A DNA stretch of 64,000 bases from Solirubrobacter sp963724195 (GTDB lineage Bacteria; Actinomycetota; Thermoleophilia; Solirubrobacterales; Solirubrobacteraceae), in NCBI GenBank assembly GCA_963724195.1, contig CAVRTQ010000013.1:1-64000 (forward strand). Direction: 5' to 3'. This document shows positions 1 through 7,682 of this stretch, one piece after another. Made by a program: the position numbers and the translations under genes. Numbering within the stretch: position 1 is the first letter of the stretch; each line of letters begins with the position of its first letter. The notes beneath the pieces are model-generated. The model worked only from the letters and a program-made list of their open reading frames with translations. It did no database searches and was not told where the DNA came from.

Positions 1-176
1 CTCGCGGCAAGGGCGACCTTGGCCGGTTGATGCTGCGCGCGGGATGGGCGAGCGTCTACGTCTTCGAGCAGCCGTTCGCGCGCTGGGACCGCTACCAGGA
101 CGCCGCCGACGCCGCCGAGCGCGCATCGAGCGGTGTGTGGGAGCGATGCCGCGGCGACTCCCACAGCGAGTCCTGA
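1..176 (+). CDS. SNase-like (thermonuclease) family protein, C-terminal fragment
   Basis: The frame enters from outside the window and stops with TGA at 174-176, leaving about 57 codons. The visible part holds LMLRAGWASVYVF followed by a helix ending in ASSGVWERC, the pattern at the end of staphylococcal-nuclease-fold domains. Family members are mostly secreted Ca2+-dependent phosphodiesterases that cleave DNA or RNA. The catalytic Arg/Asp/Glu residues lie mainly upstream and cannot be checked, so activity is inferred from family only. The gene is convergent with the ABC ATPase gene ending at 386, with a terminator-like hairpin between them. Confidence 0.7.
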   Translation, partial: RGKGDLGRLMLRAGWASVYVFEQPFARWDRYQDAADAAERASSGVWERCRGDSHSES

Positions 177-253
177 CCGGCAGATAGCCCGACGGCCGTC
201 ACACCGGGCCTCGCTGGCGGCTTCGCTTTGCACTCGCGCTGCCTGTTGATCGT

Positions 254-272
254 CGGCGGCCCTGCGCCGCCG
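254..272. terminator. Hairpin between convergent genes
   Basis: GGCGGC (255-260) pairs with GCCGCC (266-271) around a CCTGC loop, with one more flanking C/G pair. There is no T tract. Its place between two convergent stop codons (176 and 386) suggests a bidirectional terminator. Confidence 0.4.
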
Positions 273-385
273 GCGTGAGGCAGCCCGCGGTCCCGGCCAG
301 CTTGACGACGTCTCTGACCTTGTCGAGCGCGTCGACCAGTGACTCCGCTACGAAGCGAAGCGACAAGGAGCCGTTCGGTACAGCC

Positions 386-1423
386 TCAGTCCGCCTCGGG
401 CGCGAGCACGTTGACCGGGCCATCGACCCAGACCCGGACGCGGTCGCCGGGATGCCAGGCCGGGAAGCCGAGCCGGCGGCTGCGCACGCGGGCTCCGCTC
501 GCGAGCTCGAGCCCGACCAGCTGGTCGTGACCGTAGAAGGCCCGCTCGACGACGCGCGCGTGCGCGAAGTGGGCGTGGGTCGTCTCGAGGCCGATCGCCA
601 CCGACTCCGGGCGGAGCACGACGTCGACGGCGCCCTCGAGGTCGCGGCCGGCGTTGAAGCGGCCCAGCTCGCACTCGACGACCCCGGCGGACGCGTTGCC
701 GGGCAGGATGTCGGCCTCGCCGAGGAACTCGGCGAGCCAGCGCGAGCGCGGGCGCTCGTAGATCTCTTCCGGCGTGCCGACCTGCAGCACGCGGCCGTCG
801 CGCATCACCGCGACGGTGTCGGCGAGCGAGAGCGCCTCGGCCTGGTCGTGCGTCACCAGCAGGGCGCTCTTACCGGCGTCTTTGAGGATGCGCCGTACCT
901 CTTGGCGCAGCGACTCGCGCAGGCTGGCGTCGAGCGCCGCGAACGGCTCGTCGAGCAGCACGACCTCCGGGTCGCTGGCGAGGGCGCGGGCGAGCGCGAT
1001 CCGCTGGCGCTCGCCGCCCGACAGCTCATGCGGAAACGAGCGCGCGCGCTGCGGCAGGCCGACGAGCTCGAGGCATTCCGCTACGCGCTCGCGGCGCGTG
1101 GCACCGAAGGCGACGTTGGCCTCCACCGTGAGGTGAGGGAAGAGCGCACCGTCCTGGAAGACCATCCCGACGCGGCGCTGCTCGGGCTCGACCCACGTGC
1201 CCTCGCCGGCGACGAGGCGATCGCCGATCGCGATCCGGCCGGCGTCCGGCACCTCGAAGCCGGCGATCATCCGCAACAGCGTCGTCTTTCCCGAGCCGCT
1301 CGGGCCGAGCAGGGCGACGAGATGTCCGTCGTCAACGGCGATGGACGCGTCGGCGACGGCTCGGGTGGCGCCGAACGACTTGGCGACGGCGACGGCGTCG
1401 ATGGCCAGATCCGGGCGGCGCAC
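386..1423 (-). CDS. fbpC: Iron(III)-type ABC transporter ATP-binding protein (FbpC-like)
   Basis: ATPase of a binding-protein-dependent importer; it drives transport through the permease encoded divergently at 2465. From the GTG at 1423 the protein has 345 residues: Walker A GPSGSGKT near residue 40, Q-loop VFQDGALFPHLT, signature LSGGERQR, Walker B VVLLDEPF, and the H-loop in LLVTHDQAEA. The C-terminal third looks like a TOBE-type domain of the CysA/FbpC/PotA branch. An in-frame ATG at 1465 exists but would overlap the divergent binding-protein gene by 20 nt; GTG 1423 has a TTATAT hexamer 6 nt upstream. Iron is inferred from the FbpA-like partner; sulfate or thiamine importers use similar ATPases. 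Confidence 0.85.
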   Translation of the reverse strand: MRRPDLAIDAVAVAKSFGATRAVADASIAVDDGHLVALLGPSGSGKTTLLRMIAGFEVPDAGRIAIGDRLVAGEGTWVEPEQRRVGMVFQDGALFPHLTVEANVAFGATRRERVAECLELVGLPQRARSFPHELSGGERQRIALARALASDPEVVLLDEPFAALDASLRESLRQEVRRILKDAGKSALLVTHDQAEALSLADTVAVMRDGRVLQVGTPEEIYERPRSRWLAEFLGEADILPGNASAGVVECELGRFNAGRDLEGAVDVVLRPESVAIGLETTHAHFAHARVVERAFYGHDQLVGLELASGARVRSRRLGFPAWHPGDRVRVWVDGPVNVLAPEAD

Positions 1424-1429
1424 GAGGCG

Positions 1430-1438
1430 ATATAAGGT
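1430..1438. promoter_or_regulatory. Back-to-back -10 elements of the divergent iron-transport genes
   Basis: Only 22 nt separate the two starts (GTG 1423 minus, ATG 1446 plus). On plus, TAAGGT (1433-1438) stands 7 nt before ATG 1446. On minus, TTATAT (complement of 1430-1435) stands 6 nt before GTG 1423. The spacing suggests both mRNAs are leaderless with overlapping -10 boxes. This is inference from spacing. Confidence 0.5.
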
Positions 1439-1445
1439 AGCCCTA

Positions 1446-2474
1446 ATGGCTTCTCGCTGGTCCATGAAGCGGCTCGGGCTCGTCGCCGGTGCCGTCGCGC
1501 TCGTGATCGCCCTGCTCGCCGTCGCGGCGTTCGCGCTCGGCGGTTCCGCTGACGTCGTGGTCTACAACGGCCGCTCCCAGTACGGCGACGAGCAGGCCTT
1601 CAAGGCGTTCGAGGAGCAGACCGGCCTGGACGTCGAGCTGCGCGGCGGCACCGCGCCCGAGCTCTTCGAGCGCCTTCGCCGTGAGGGCGACGAGACGCCC
1701 GCCGACCTGCTCGTCACGACCGATCTCGCGAACCTCTGGCGTGCGGAGGAGGCCGGGCTGCTCGAACCGGTCGAGACCACGGCGCTTGCCGCCAACGTCG
1801 ACGAGCGCCTGCGCGACCCGGACGGCGCGTGGTGGGGAATCAGCACCCGCATCCGCACGCCGATGCGCTCGGCCGAGCGGGTGCCCGCCGACGCCGTCAC
1901 GAGCTACGAGGACCTCGGCGATCCGCGCTTTCGCGGCAAGCTGTGCCTGCGCACGAGCAACAACGAGTACAACCAGTCGCTCGTCGCGGACCGCATCGCC
2001 AAGCACGGCGAAGCGGAGACGGAGCAGCTGCTGCGTTCGTGGATGGCGAACCAGCCGCAGGTCCTCGGTTCCGACGTGGACGTGCTCGACGCGATCGCCG
2101 CGGGCCGCTGCGACGTCGGCCTGACGAACCACTACTACCTGGGGCGCAAGCTGGCGGAGGACCCGGATTTCCCCGTCGCCCCCGCGTGGCCCGATCAGGC
2201 AGGAGCCGGCGCGCACACCAACCTGTCCGGCGTCGGCTTGGTCAAAGGCAGCGAGCACCGCGCAGCCGCGGTCCGGTTGATGGAGTTCTTGACCGCTCGT
2301 GAGGCGCAGGCCGCGATCGTCGAGAACAGCGAGTTCGCGGCCAACCCCGACGTTCCGCCGCCCGCCCACATCCGCGAGTGGGCCGACGTCAAGCTGGACC
2401 CGATCGACGTGGAACGCGCCGGCCCGGCGCTGCGGCAGGCCGTGGCCCTCATGCAACGCGTCGGGTGGCAGTAG
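1446..2474 (+). CDS. Iron ABC transporter substrate-binding protein (FbpA/FutA-like)
   Basis: Extracytoplasmic solute-binding protein of 342 residues. An N-terminal membrane segment (residues about 7-32, LVAGAVALVIALLAVAAFAL) acts as signal or anchor; no lipobox Cys is seen. The mature part opens with DVVVYNGRSQYG and contains GLTNHYYLGRKL, the tyrosine pair that binds Fe3+ in FbpA/FutA proteins, which supports ferric iron as substrate. Length fits the family. ATG 1446 is chosen for its TAAGGT hexamer; MKRLG at 1464 is an alternative. The stop overlaps the permease start by 10 nt, so the two are translationally coupled. Confidence 0.85.
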   Translation: MASRWSMKRLGLVAGAVALVIALLAVAAFALGGSADVVVYNGRSQYGDEQAFKAFEEQTGLDVELRGGTAPELFERLRREGDETPADLLVTTDLANLWRAEEAGLLEPVETTALAANVDERLRDPDGAWWGISTRIRTPMRSAERVPADAVTSYEDLGDPRFRGKLCLRTSNNEYNQSLVADRIAKHGEAETEQLLRSWMANQPQVLGSDVDVLDAIAAGRCDVGLTNHYYLGRKLAEDPDFPVAPAWPDQAGAGAHTNLSGVGLVKGSEHRAAAVRLMEFLTAREAQAAIVENSEFAANPDVPPPAHIREWADVKLDPIDVERAGPALRQAVALMQRVGWQ

Positions 2475-4042
2475 CCGCGTACCGCCACGGCTGGCTGATC
2501 GCGAGCACGCTCGTCGCGCTGCTGGTGGCGGGCCCGCTGCTGGCGCTGCCCGCCTCGTTCATCGGCGAAGGCGACGCGTTCGGCGAGATCGCCACCAGCC
2601 TCCTGCCGGAAGCGCTGCTCGCGAGCATCGTGTTGGGCGTGGGTGTGGCGGCCGGCACGCTGGTGGTCGGTGGCGGGCTGGCGCTGCTGGTGTCCTTCTA
2701 CGACTTCCCCGGTCGCCGCTGGCTGGACTGGGCGCTCGTCCTCCCGCTCGCGGTGCCCGCGTATGTCCTCGTGTTCGTCTTGCTCGGGCAGTACGACGAG
2801 GCCAGCCCGCTCCAGCGCGCCGTTCGGTCGCTCTTCGGCTTCAGCCTCCCCGACGTCCGCACCACGACGGGCGCGATCACGGTGCTGACATTGGTCCTGT
2901 ATCCGTACGTCTACATGTTGGGGCGCAGCGCGTTCCTGGGCCAGTCACGCCAGTCGCTCGAGGCCGCCCGAACGCTCGGCCTGACCTACGGGCGGGCGGT
3001 GTTGCGCGTGGCCCTGCCGCTGGCTCGTCCGGCGCTCGGCGCCGGCGTCGCCTTGGCCGTGATGGAGGCGTTGGCGGACTTCGGTGCCGTCAACCTGCTC
3101 GGGTATCGCGCGCTGACAGACGCGATCTACCGTGTCTGGTACGGCACCTTCGACCAAGCCGCGGCCCTGCAGCTGGCGACCGTATTGGTCGGCCTGGCGC
3201 TGACGCTCGTCTCGCTCGAGCGGCTGCTGCGTGGGCGTGCCCGCTACAACCAGGCGCTCGGTCGCGGCGACGCCGTGATCCCGCGTCCGTTGCACGGGCC
3301 GGCTCGATGGGCGGCTGCCGTCCTCCCGACGGCGCTGCTGGCGGTCGTGTTCGTGCTTCCGGTGGTGCAGTTGGTCGTGTGGGCCGCGGAGGCGTTCGCC
3401 GACGGGGCGTCGGGGACGGCACTCGCGCGCGCCGCCATCAACAGTCTGCTGCTCGCCTCGGTGGCCGCCGTGATTGCGGTGATCGCGGCGACCGTCGTGG
3501 CCTATGGCGCACGAGCGCATCCCGGGCGCGGTACCGGCATCGCCGTGCGCGTGAGCTCGCTCGGATACGCCATCCCCGGGACGGTGGCGGCCGTGGCGGT
3601 CTACGTGCCGCTGGCCTGGGTGGACCGACAGCTGCCAGGGCTCCTGCTCACCGGCACGGCGGTCGGCCTGGTCCTCGCGTACGTCGTGCGCTTCCACGCG
3701 TTGGCGGTGTTGTCGGTGGAGGCGCGCATGGGCAGGATCGACGCGTCGCTCGACGAAGCGGCGCGCGGCCTCGGCGCGAGCCGAGCACGGCTGTTGACTG
3801 ACGTGCACGTCCCGCTGCTGGTGCCGGGCGTAGCCACCGCCGGTCTGCTCGTGTTCGTCGAGGTGCTCAAAGAACTCCCCGCCACCGCGCTGCTGCGGCC
3901 ACTCGGCGGGGACACCCTGTCGATCGCGGTCTGGGAGGCGACGAAGGAGTCGCGCTTCGACGTCGCCGCGCTGCCCGCGTTGCTGATCATCCTCGCTGGG
4001 CTGGTGCCGGTGGTGGTGGCGATCCGCCTCTCGCGCGGCTAG
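2465..4042 (+). CDS. fbpB: Iron ABC transporter permease, two-domain (FbpB-like)
   Basis: Inner-membrane permease of 525 residues from GTG 2465, with about twelve hydrophobic segments. Two homologous BPD_transp_1 halves each carry an EAA loop: EAARTLGLTYGRAVL in the first and EAARGLGASRARLL in the second, where the ATPase docks. This fused arrangement is normal for FbpB/ThiP-type permeases, so no second permease gene is needed. It follows the binding-protein gene with a 10-nt overlap and is followed by a strong hairpin at 4178. Confidence 0.85.
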   Translation: MAVAAYRHGWLIASTLVALLVAGPLLALPASFIGEGDAFGEIATSLLPEALLASIVLGVGVAAGTLVVGGGLALLVSFYDFPGRRWLDWALVLPLAVPAYVLVFVLLGQYDEASPLQRAVRSLFGFSLPDVRTTTGAITVLTLVLYPYVYMLGRSAFLGQSRQSLEAARTLGLTYGRAVLRVALPLARPALGAGVALAVMEALADFGAVNLLGYRALTDAIYRVWYGTFDQAAALQLATVLVGLALTLVSLERLLRGRARYNQALGRGDAVIPRPLHGPARWAAAVLPTALLAVVFVLPVVQLVVWAAEAFADGASGTALARAAINSLLLASVAAVIAVIAATVVAYGARAHPGRGTGIAVRVSSLGYAIPGTVAAVAVYVPLAWVDRQLPGLLLTGTAVGLVLAYVVRFHALAVLSVEARMGRIDASLDEAARGLGASRARLLTDVHVPLLVPGVATAGLLVFVEVLKELPATALLRPLGGDTLSIAVWEATKESRFDVAALPALLIILAGLVPVVVAIRLSRG

Positions 4043-4177
4043 GCGCCGGACGGCGCCTTCGGGCAGCGCGGTGACGTCCGCCGCGGGCATCCAAATCGCC
4101 GCCCGCCCCCGCGACCCCGTATTCCGGCGCGCGTACTCGTCCGCGGCCTGTTGCGCCGACCTGCAGCGGAGCGGATT

Positions 4178-4202
4178 GCGGACCCCGTTTGGTGGGGTCC
4201 GC
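4178..4202. terminator. Strong hairpin after the iron-transport operon
   Basis: A perfect 9-bp stem, GCGGACCCC (4178-4186) with GGGGTCCGC (4194-4202), and a 7-nt loop. It sits between the permease stop (4042) and the stop of the convergent secreted-protein gene (4209), so it can serve both directions. No T tract. Confidence 0.65.
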
Positions 4203-4208
4203 TCCCGG

Positions 4209-4697
4209 CTAGATGGTCTCCTCGACGGACCCGACCGTGTGGATGTCCCCCGCCGCGTCCTCGTACTGGGTCGACACCTCGACGCCATACACGTTGCTGC
4301 CGCCGTAGGGTGCGAAGTCGACGAAGTCGAACGCGTTGAAGCCCGGGGCCGCGGTGCGCCACGTGCTGTGCCGGAGGGTGATGCGGTTGTGTGCGGCGTC
4401 GTAGTAGTCGATGCGCAGCCGGCCACGCACGCCGTCGACGTTGTTCATGAAGAGCCTGCCGCTGAGGGTGGGCGTCACGACTCCGCCCGTGGTATCCCAG
4501 TAGAGGTTCCCCCCGTCGGTCGGCTCCCCGAGGGCGCCGTTCCAGTTGCTTCCAAAGTCGAGGTGGGGGCCGACGACCTTCGGGTGGTCCACCGGCCAGG
4601 CCGACGCGGGTGCGGCGGCCACGGTGGTGAGGGCCAGCGCCGCCGCCGCGGTCGCGAGCGACCGGACGATGGTTGAGCCCTGAATGATCTTGAGCAT
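4209..4697 (-). CDS. Small secreted protein of unknown function
   Basis: 162 residues. The N-terminus is a clear Sec signal: basic start, a hydrophobic Ala/Leu-rich core and an Ala-Ser-Ala cleavage region near residue 33. The mature part is about 130 residues, rich in Asp, Asn, Gly and aromatic residues, with alternating hydrophobic strands (GRLRIDYYDAAHN, NVYGVEVSTQYED) that suggest a beta-sandwich. I do not recognise the family. ATG 4697 is preceded by AGGAG at good spacing, so the start is firm. Convergent with the iron permease; no operon partner is visible. Confidence 0.7.
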   Translation of the reverse strand: MLKIIQGSTIVRSLATAAAALALTTVAAAPASAWPVDHPKVVGPHLDFGSNWNGALGEPTDGGNLYWDTTGGVVTPTLSGRLFMNNVDGVRGRLRIDYYDAAHNRITLRHSTWRTAAPGFNAFDFVDFAPYGGSNVYGVEVSTQYEDAAGDIHTVGSVEETI

Positions 4698-5251
4698 GAT
4701 GTCTCCTGCGGCTGAGGGGTCGGGTCGCGCGACAGGTGGGCGATGCTGTCGAGGTCGCCGGCGCGCCCGTGCGGGCGCTGTGGTCAGGACCGGTGGCTCC
4801 CGCGTCGAGCGGGTCTCGGTTCCCGCTATGCAGAGTCCCAGCGCCGACGGCCGGTAACCATGGGTGAAACCCCCGGGCCCGACCCTCGGCCTGACAGACC
4901 GGACCCAGCGGCGAACGCGACGTTCCCGATCACCGCGGTACTCGCCGGCTTGCGGACACGGGTCATGTCACATCGAGAGCAAGGCCGAGGATCTGAGTGG
5001 CCCGGCGCGCATCGGCCGCGTGTCATTCTCGAAGACGGCCGGACCTCTACTACGCCGCGAGCACTCTCTGCGCCCTCCTGCTCAGCCGGCAGGCGCCGAG
5101 TCGAGGCCATGGCGAGACTCTGGAGAGGTCTGGATCGTGAGCTTCGTGCCGGTGATGCTGGCGTTCATTCTGCTCGACCGGCGGCATGCTCCCTAAAGGA
5201 GCCGCTGCGCCGCCGAGGCAGGATCTGGTCGTCATCGACGAGCGGTCACGG
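4698..5251. other. Intergenic region, no gene recognised
   Basis: 554 nt between a secreted-protein gene start (4697) and an oxidoreductase stop (5252). Open frames here have Arg/Ser/Pro-rich translations with no domain, signal or convincing start. It must hold the promoter of the gene starting at 4697. A few short GC-rich inverted repeats are present but none stands out. Confidence 0.5.
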
Positions 5252-6244
5252 TCACTCGCCGAGCGTGAGGACGACGTTGCCGATCTTCTGCTCGGTCTCG
5301 ACGTAGCGCGTGGCCTCCACGACCTGCTCCAACGGATACCGCCGGTCGATCACCGCGCGGTAGTGCCCGGCCTCGAGGAGCTCTTTGAGTAAGAGCACCT
5401 CCTGCTTGCGGTAGCGGGGGAGCGGCATGAGGACGCGCTTGGGTGCAATCCGCCAGGTGAGCAGGCTCAGGATCGGGTTCTGCCACATGACGCCAAGGTC
5501 GGTCTCCACGAACACCCCGCCGCGCTTAACCAGTCGGCGGCAGCGCCGGAACGAGGTCTTGCCGACCGCGTCGAAGACCACATCAAACGTCTCAGCGATC
5601 GCGGTGAAGTCCTCGCGCGTGTAGTCGATCACCCGCTCAGCCCCGAGCGAGCTGACCGTTTCGAGGCCGCCGGTGCCGCACACGGCCGTGACATGGGCGC
5701 CCATGTGCCGGGCGAGCTGCACCGCCGCCGTGCCGATCGACCCGGAGGCGCCGTGCACGAGGATCGTTTGACCGCGCCTGAGCCGAGCCCACCGCAGGCA
5801 CGTGAGGGCCAGGATCGCGCCGTCGCAGACTGCCGCCCCCTCGTCGAAGGTGTTGCGGCTCGGCAACTTCGCGATCGGCGCTCGCTCGCGCACGCAGACG
5901 AACTCCGCGTGCGCGCCGAAACGATCGGCGTTGACGCCAAACACACGGTCGCCAGGTGCGAGCTGCATGACCGCCGCGCCCACCGCTTCGACCTCGCCGG
6001 CGAACTCGCTACCGAGAATCGGCCGGCGCGGACGCCGCAGGCCGCTGAAGAGGCGAACGAACACCGGCCTGGGATCACGAAAACCGCAGTCCGTCCGATT
6101 CACGGTCGTCGCGCGGACGCGAACGAGCACCTCGTCCTCGCGCGGCCTCGGCACATCGACTTCCACCGACCGCAGGACCTCAGGCGAGCCGTACCGGTCA
6201 TAGACCACGGCTCGCATGGTCGGCGTTCGAGTCGCGTTCGTCAT
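5252..6244 (-). CDS. NAD(P)-dependent alcohol dehydrogenase / quinone oxidoreductase family
   Basis: Medium-chain dehydrogenase/reductase of 330 residues. The GroES-like half starts MRAVVYDRYGSPEVL and includes ILGSEFAGEVEAVG; the Rossmann half has the nucleotide loop HGASGSIGTAAVQLA. The structural zinc Cys cluster is absent, as in zinc-free quinone oxidoreductases (Qor/YhdH type), so NADPH-dependent reduction of quinones or enones is likely; the substrate is unknown. ATG 6244 has a GGAGAAGG box upstream. The frame stays open beyond the start into an IS110 remnant; that extension is not part of the gene. Confidence 0.8.
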   Translation of the reverse strand: MTNATRTPTMRAVVYDRYGSPEVLRSVEVDVPRPREDEVLVRVRATTVNRTDCGFRDPRPVFVRLFSGLRRPRRPILGSEFAGEVEAVGAAVMQLAPGDRVFGVNADRFGAHAEFVCVRERAPIAKLPSRNTFDEGAAVCDGAILALTCLRWARLRRGQTILVHGASGSIGTAAVQLARHMGAHVTAVCGTGGLETVSSLGAERVIDYTREDFTAIAETFDVVFDAVGKTSFRRCRRLVKRGGVFVETDLGVMWQNPILSLLTWRIAPKRVLMPLPRYRKQEVLLLKELLEAGHYRAVIDRRYPLEQVVEATRYVETEQKIGNVVLTLGE

Positions 6245-6479
6245 ATCCCGCCTTCTCCCGGCGCTTGGTGCGGCGCGGGTGCGCCGCGAACGAGTTCTAC
6301 ACGGTCGATTCACGCGCTGGCGACGCATGGAAGTCAAGGGCGGCTTGCTGGTGGTGGCCTCCTGTGCGATCGTGCGGGTGGGCGCGAGTGACTGACGTAG
6401 CGAAGTGCAGACGTCAGGGGCTTGTGGTCTGCCGCGCGGCTTTGCCCTTTGTGGGCTGTTGTGATGCGCGCCCCGGTTG

Positions 6480-6811
6480 TCGCGCTCGCGCCCGTCTTCG
6501 CAAGTCCTACCCTCGCCAGAGCAGCACCCAGAACAGACACGCGAGCTTGCCGTTCGCGCGCGCCTGCCGGATGCCGGTATCGCTCGTGAGACCACGACCA
6601 CGCGCGCCACGTGCGGTTCGATGATCCTGGCGATCTCCCACGCGTTGCCCGTGACCTCCAACACCACCTGATCGGTCGTGGTCAGGCTTTGCGCGAACAC
6701 CTCCAGCACGTCCGGCCGCGTTGCGATCCGGCCCGCGGATCGCGCGTTGCCGGCTTCGGCAATCGCGATCTCACAGAAATCGCGATGCACGTCCAACCCG
6801 ATCGCTCTCAC
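6480..6811 (-). mobile_element. IS110-family transposase remnant, 5' part only
   Basis: From the GTG at 6811 the frame reads RAIGLDVHRDF, the start of the DEDD domain of IS110 transposases, with the first catalytic Asp. Similarity runs about 75 residues to VARVVVV (near 6587), then the frame slips and only a trace of the next block (IRQARANGKLA in another frame) remains to about 6480. The rest of the RuvC-like domain and the Transposase_20 domain are missing. Normal members have 320-400 residues, so this is dead. No terminal repeats were seen, as is usual for IS110. It lies just upstream of the oxidoreductase at 5252-6244. Confidence 0.75.
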
Positions 6812-7086
6812 CCTCGCTCCGTTCGCCGACAACACCGACGACACGAGAAAACCGTGGGCCAACGACACCGACGCATCCGCGCTCGAAGCGCAACCGGGTC
6901 AGTCGCAGGGGCGGCCACCGAAAAGGTCGGGCTCTGGGGCCCCTCGGTATGCAGTTTCATCCCCCGAAACGGCGCTCCTTTGGCGCGGCCGGCGATCCTG
7001 GCGGTGCATCTGTTCACGAGTGACTGGTCGATCGCGGTCGCTGAGACCGTGGCGGTGCGTGCTGGCGAGTGCCGGCGCGCCTCTAC

Positions 7087-7272
7087 TCAGCCCTTGGACC
7101 CCCGCGGGTCCGCGGATCGCGGATACGTTCGCTCCTCCTGGAACTGCCCATTGCGCTTGTGAATCACCAGCGAGGTCGGCTTACGGGCCTCGCGAGCGAC
7201 CTGCGCGGCCTTCTTGACCGTCGTCGACTTCTTGGTGGCGCTGGCCACGACCTTCGACCCGCGCTTGGCCAC
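7087..7272 (-). CDS. DUF2188-like small basic protein
   Basis: About 61 residues from a GTG at 7272. The sequence has the DUF2188 layout: WVAKRGSKVVASATKKS, then a KKAAQVAREAR helix, then LVIHKRNGQFQEERTYPRS and a short Pro/Gly end. Family members are small proteins of unknown role, common in actinobacteria and often near stress genes. Similarity continues upstream in the same frame (VVRKKRGKGW) without an ATG, so the true start is 5-15 codons further out, uses a rare codon, or is hidden by an indel. Confidence 0.6.
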   Translation of the reverse strand: MAKRGSKVVASATKKSTTVKKAAQVAREARKPTSLVIHKRNGQFQEERTYPRSADPRGSKG

Positions 7273-7669
7273 CCAACCCTTGCCGCGCTTCTTCCGGACA
7301 ACTCGGATCCGCCTCAGCCCGGCGAGCCGCGTGGTGGCGGCCGCGGTCGCGCGTGACGGAGAACCCGTAGCCGAAGCTCATGAACGCTCGGCGGTCCGAG
7401 ACGGGGCTGAAGCCCTTGTAGTGGCCGCCTCCGGCGAGTCGGCCCACCGGGGCTCCGGTGCCCGCGAGCGGGGCGCGCTACCGGAGGGCGAAGGTGCGGG
7501 CGGGAAGTAGCGGAAGCCTCGAAGAGGAACACAGTCGCGCTGGCGTGCGCGGACCTTTGAACCGTCACGGCGCAGAGCCGCGCACACCGCGACGCGGCTA
7601 GCTGCGTTTGCGAGGCGTAGGCGCGCGGCACGGACGCCGCTGAACCTCGTGCTGGAGGAGCGTGTGGCC
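7273..7669. other. Intergenic region, no gene recognised
   Basis: About 400 nt between the divergent DUF2188-like gene and the glycosyltransferase gene. Open frames on both strands are low-complexity and lack domains or good start sites. Promoters of both neighbours must lie here. Confidence 0.45.
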
Positions 7670-7675
7670 TAGCCT
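7670..7675 (+). promoter_or_regulatory. -10 hexamer of the GT39-like gene
   Basis: TAGCCT followed by 7 nt and then GTG 7683. This matches the spacing of other leaderless starts in the window and moves the start 21 nt inside the longest frame. Confidence 0.5.
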
Positions 7676-7682
7676 GCGGCAA

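Noticed and set aside
199..423. A 74-codon minus-strand frame beyond the ABC ATPase stop
   Set aside because: Composition unlike nearby proteins, overlaps the end of the ATPase gene, and contains the terminator-like hairpin.
275..1435. A 386-codon plus-strand frame opposite the ABC ATPase gene
   Set aside because: It is the antisense shadow of a gene with all ABC motifs.
1433..1448. Possible IdeR/DtxR iron box in the divergent iron-transport gap
   Set aside because: TAAGG and CCTAA-like halves are present but the spacing and central bases do not match the 19-bp consensus.
4743..5306. A 187-codon plus-strand frame in the 4.7-5.3 kb gap
   Set aside because: Arg/Ser/Pro-rich composition, no recognised domain, and its end lies antisense in the oxidoreductase gene.
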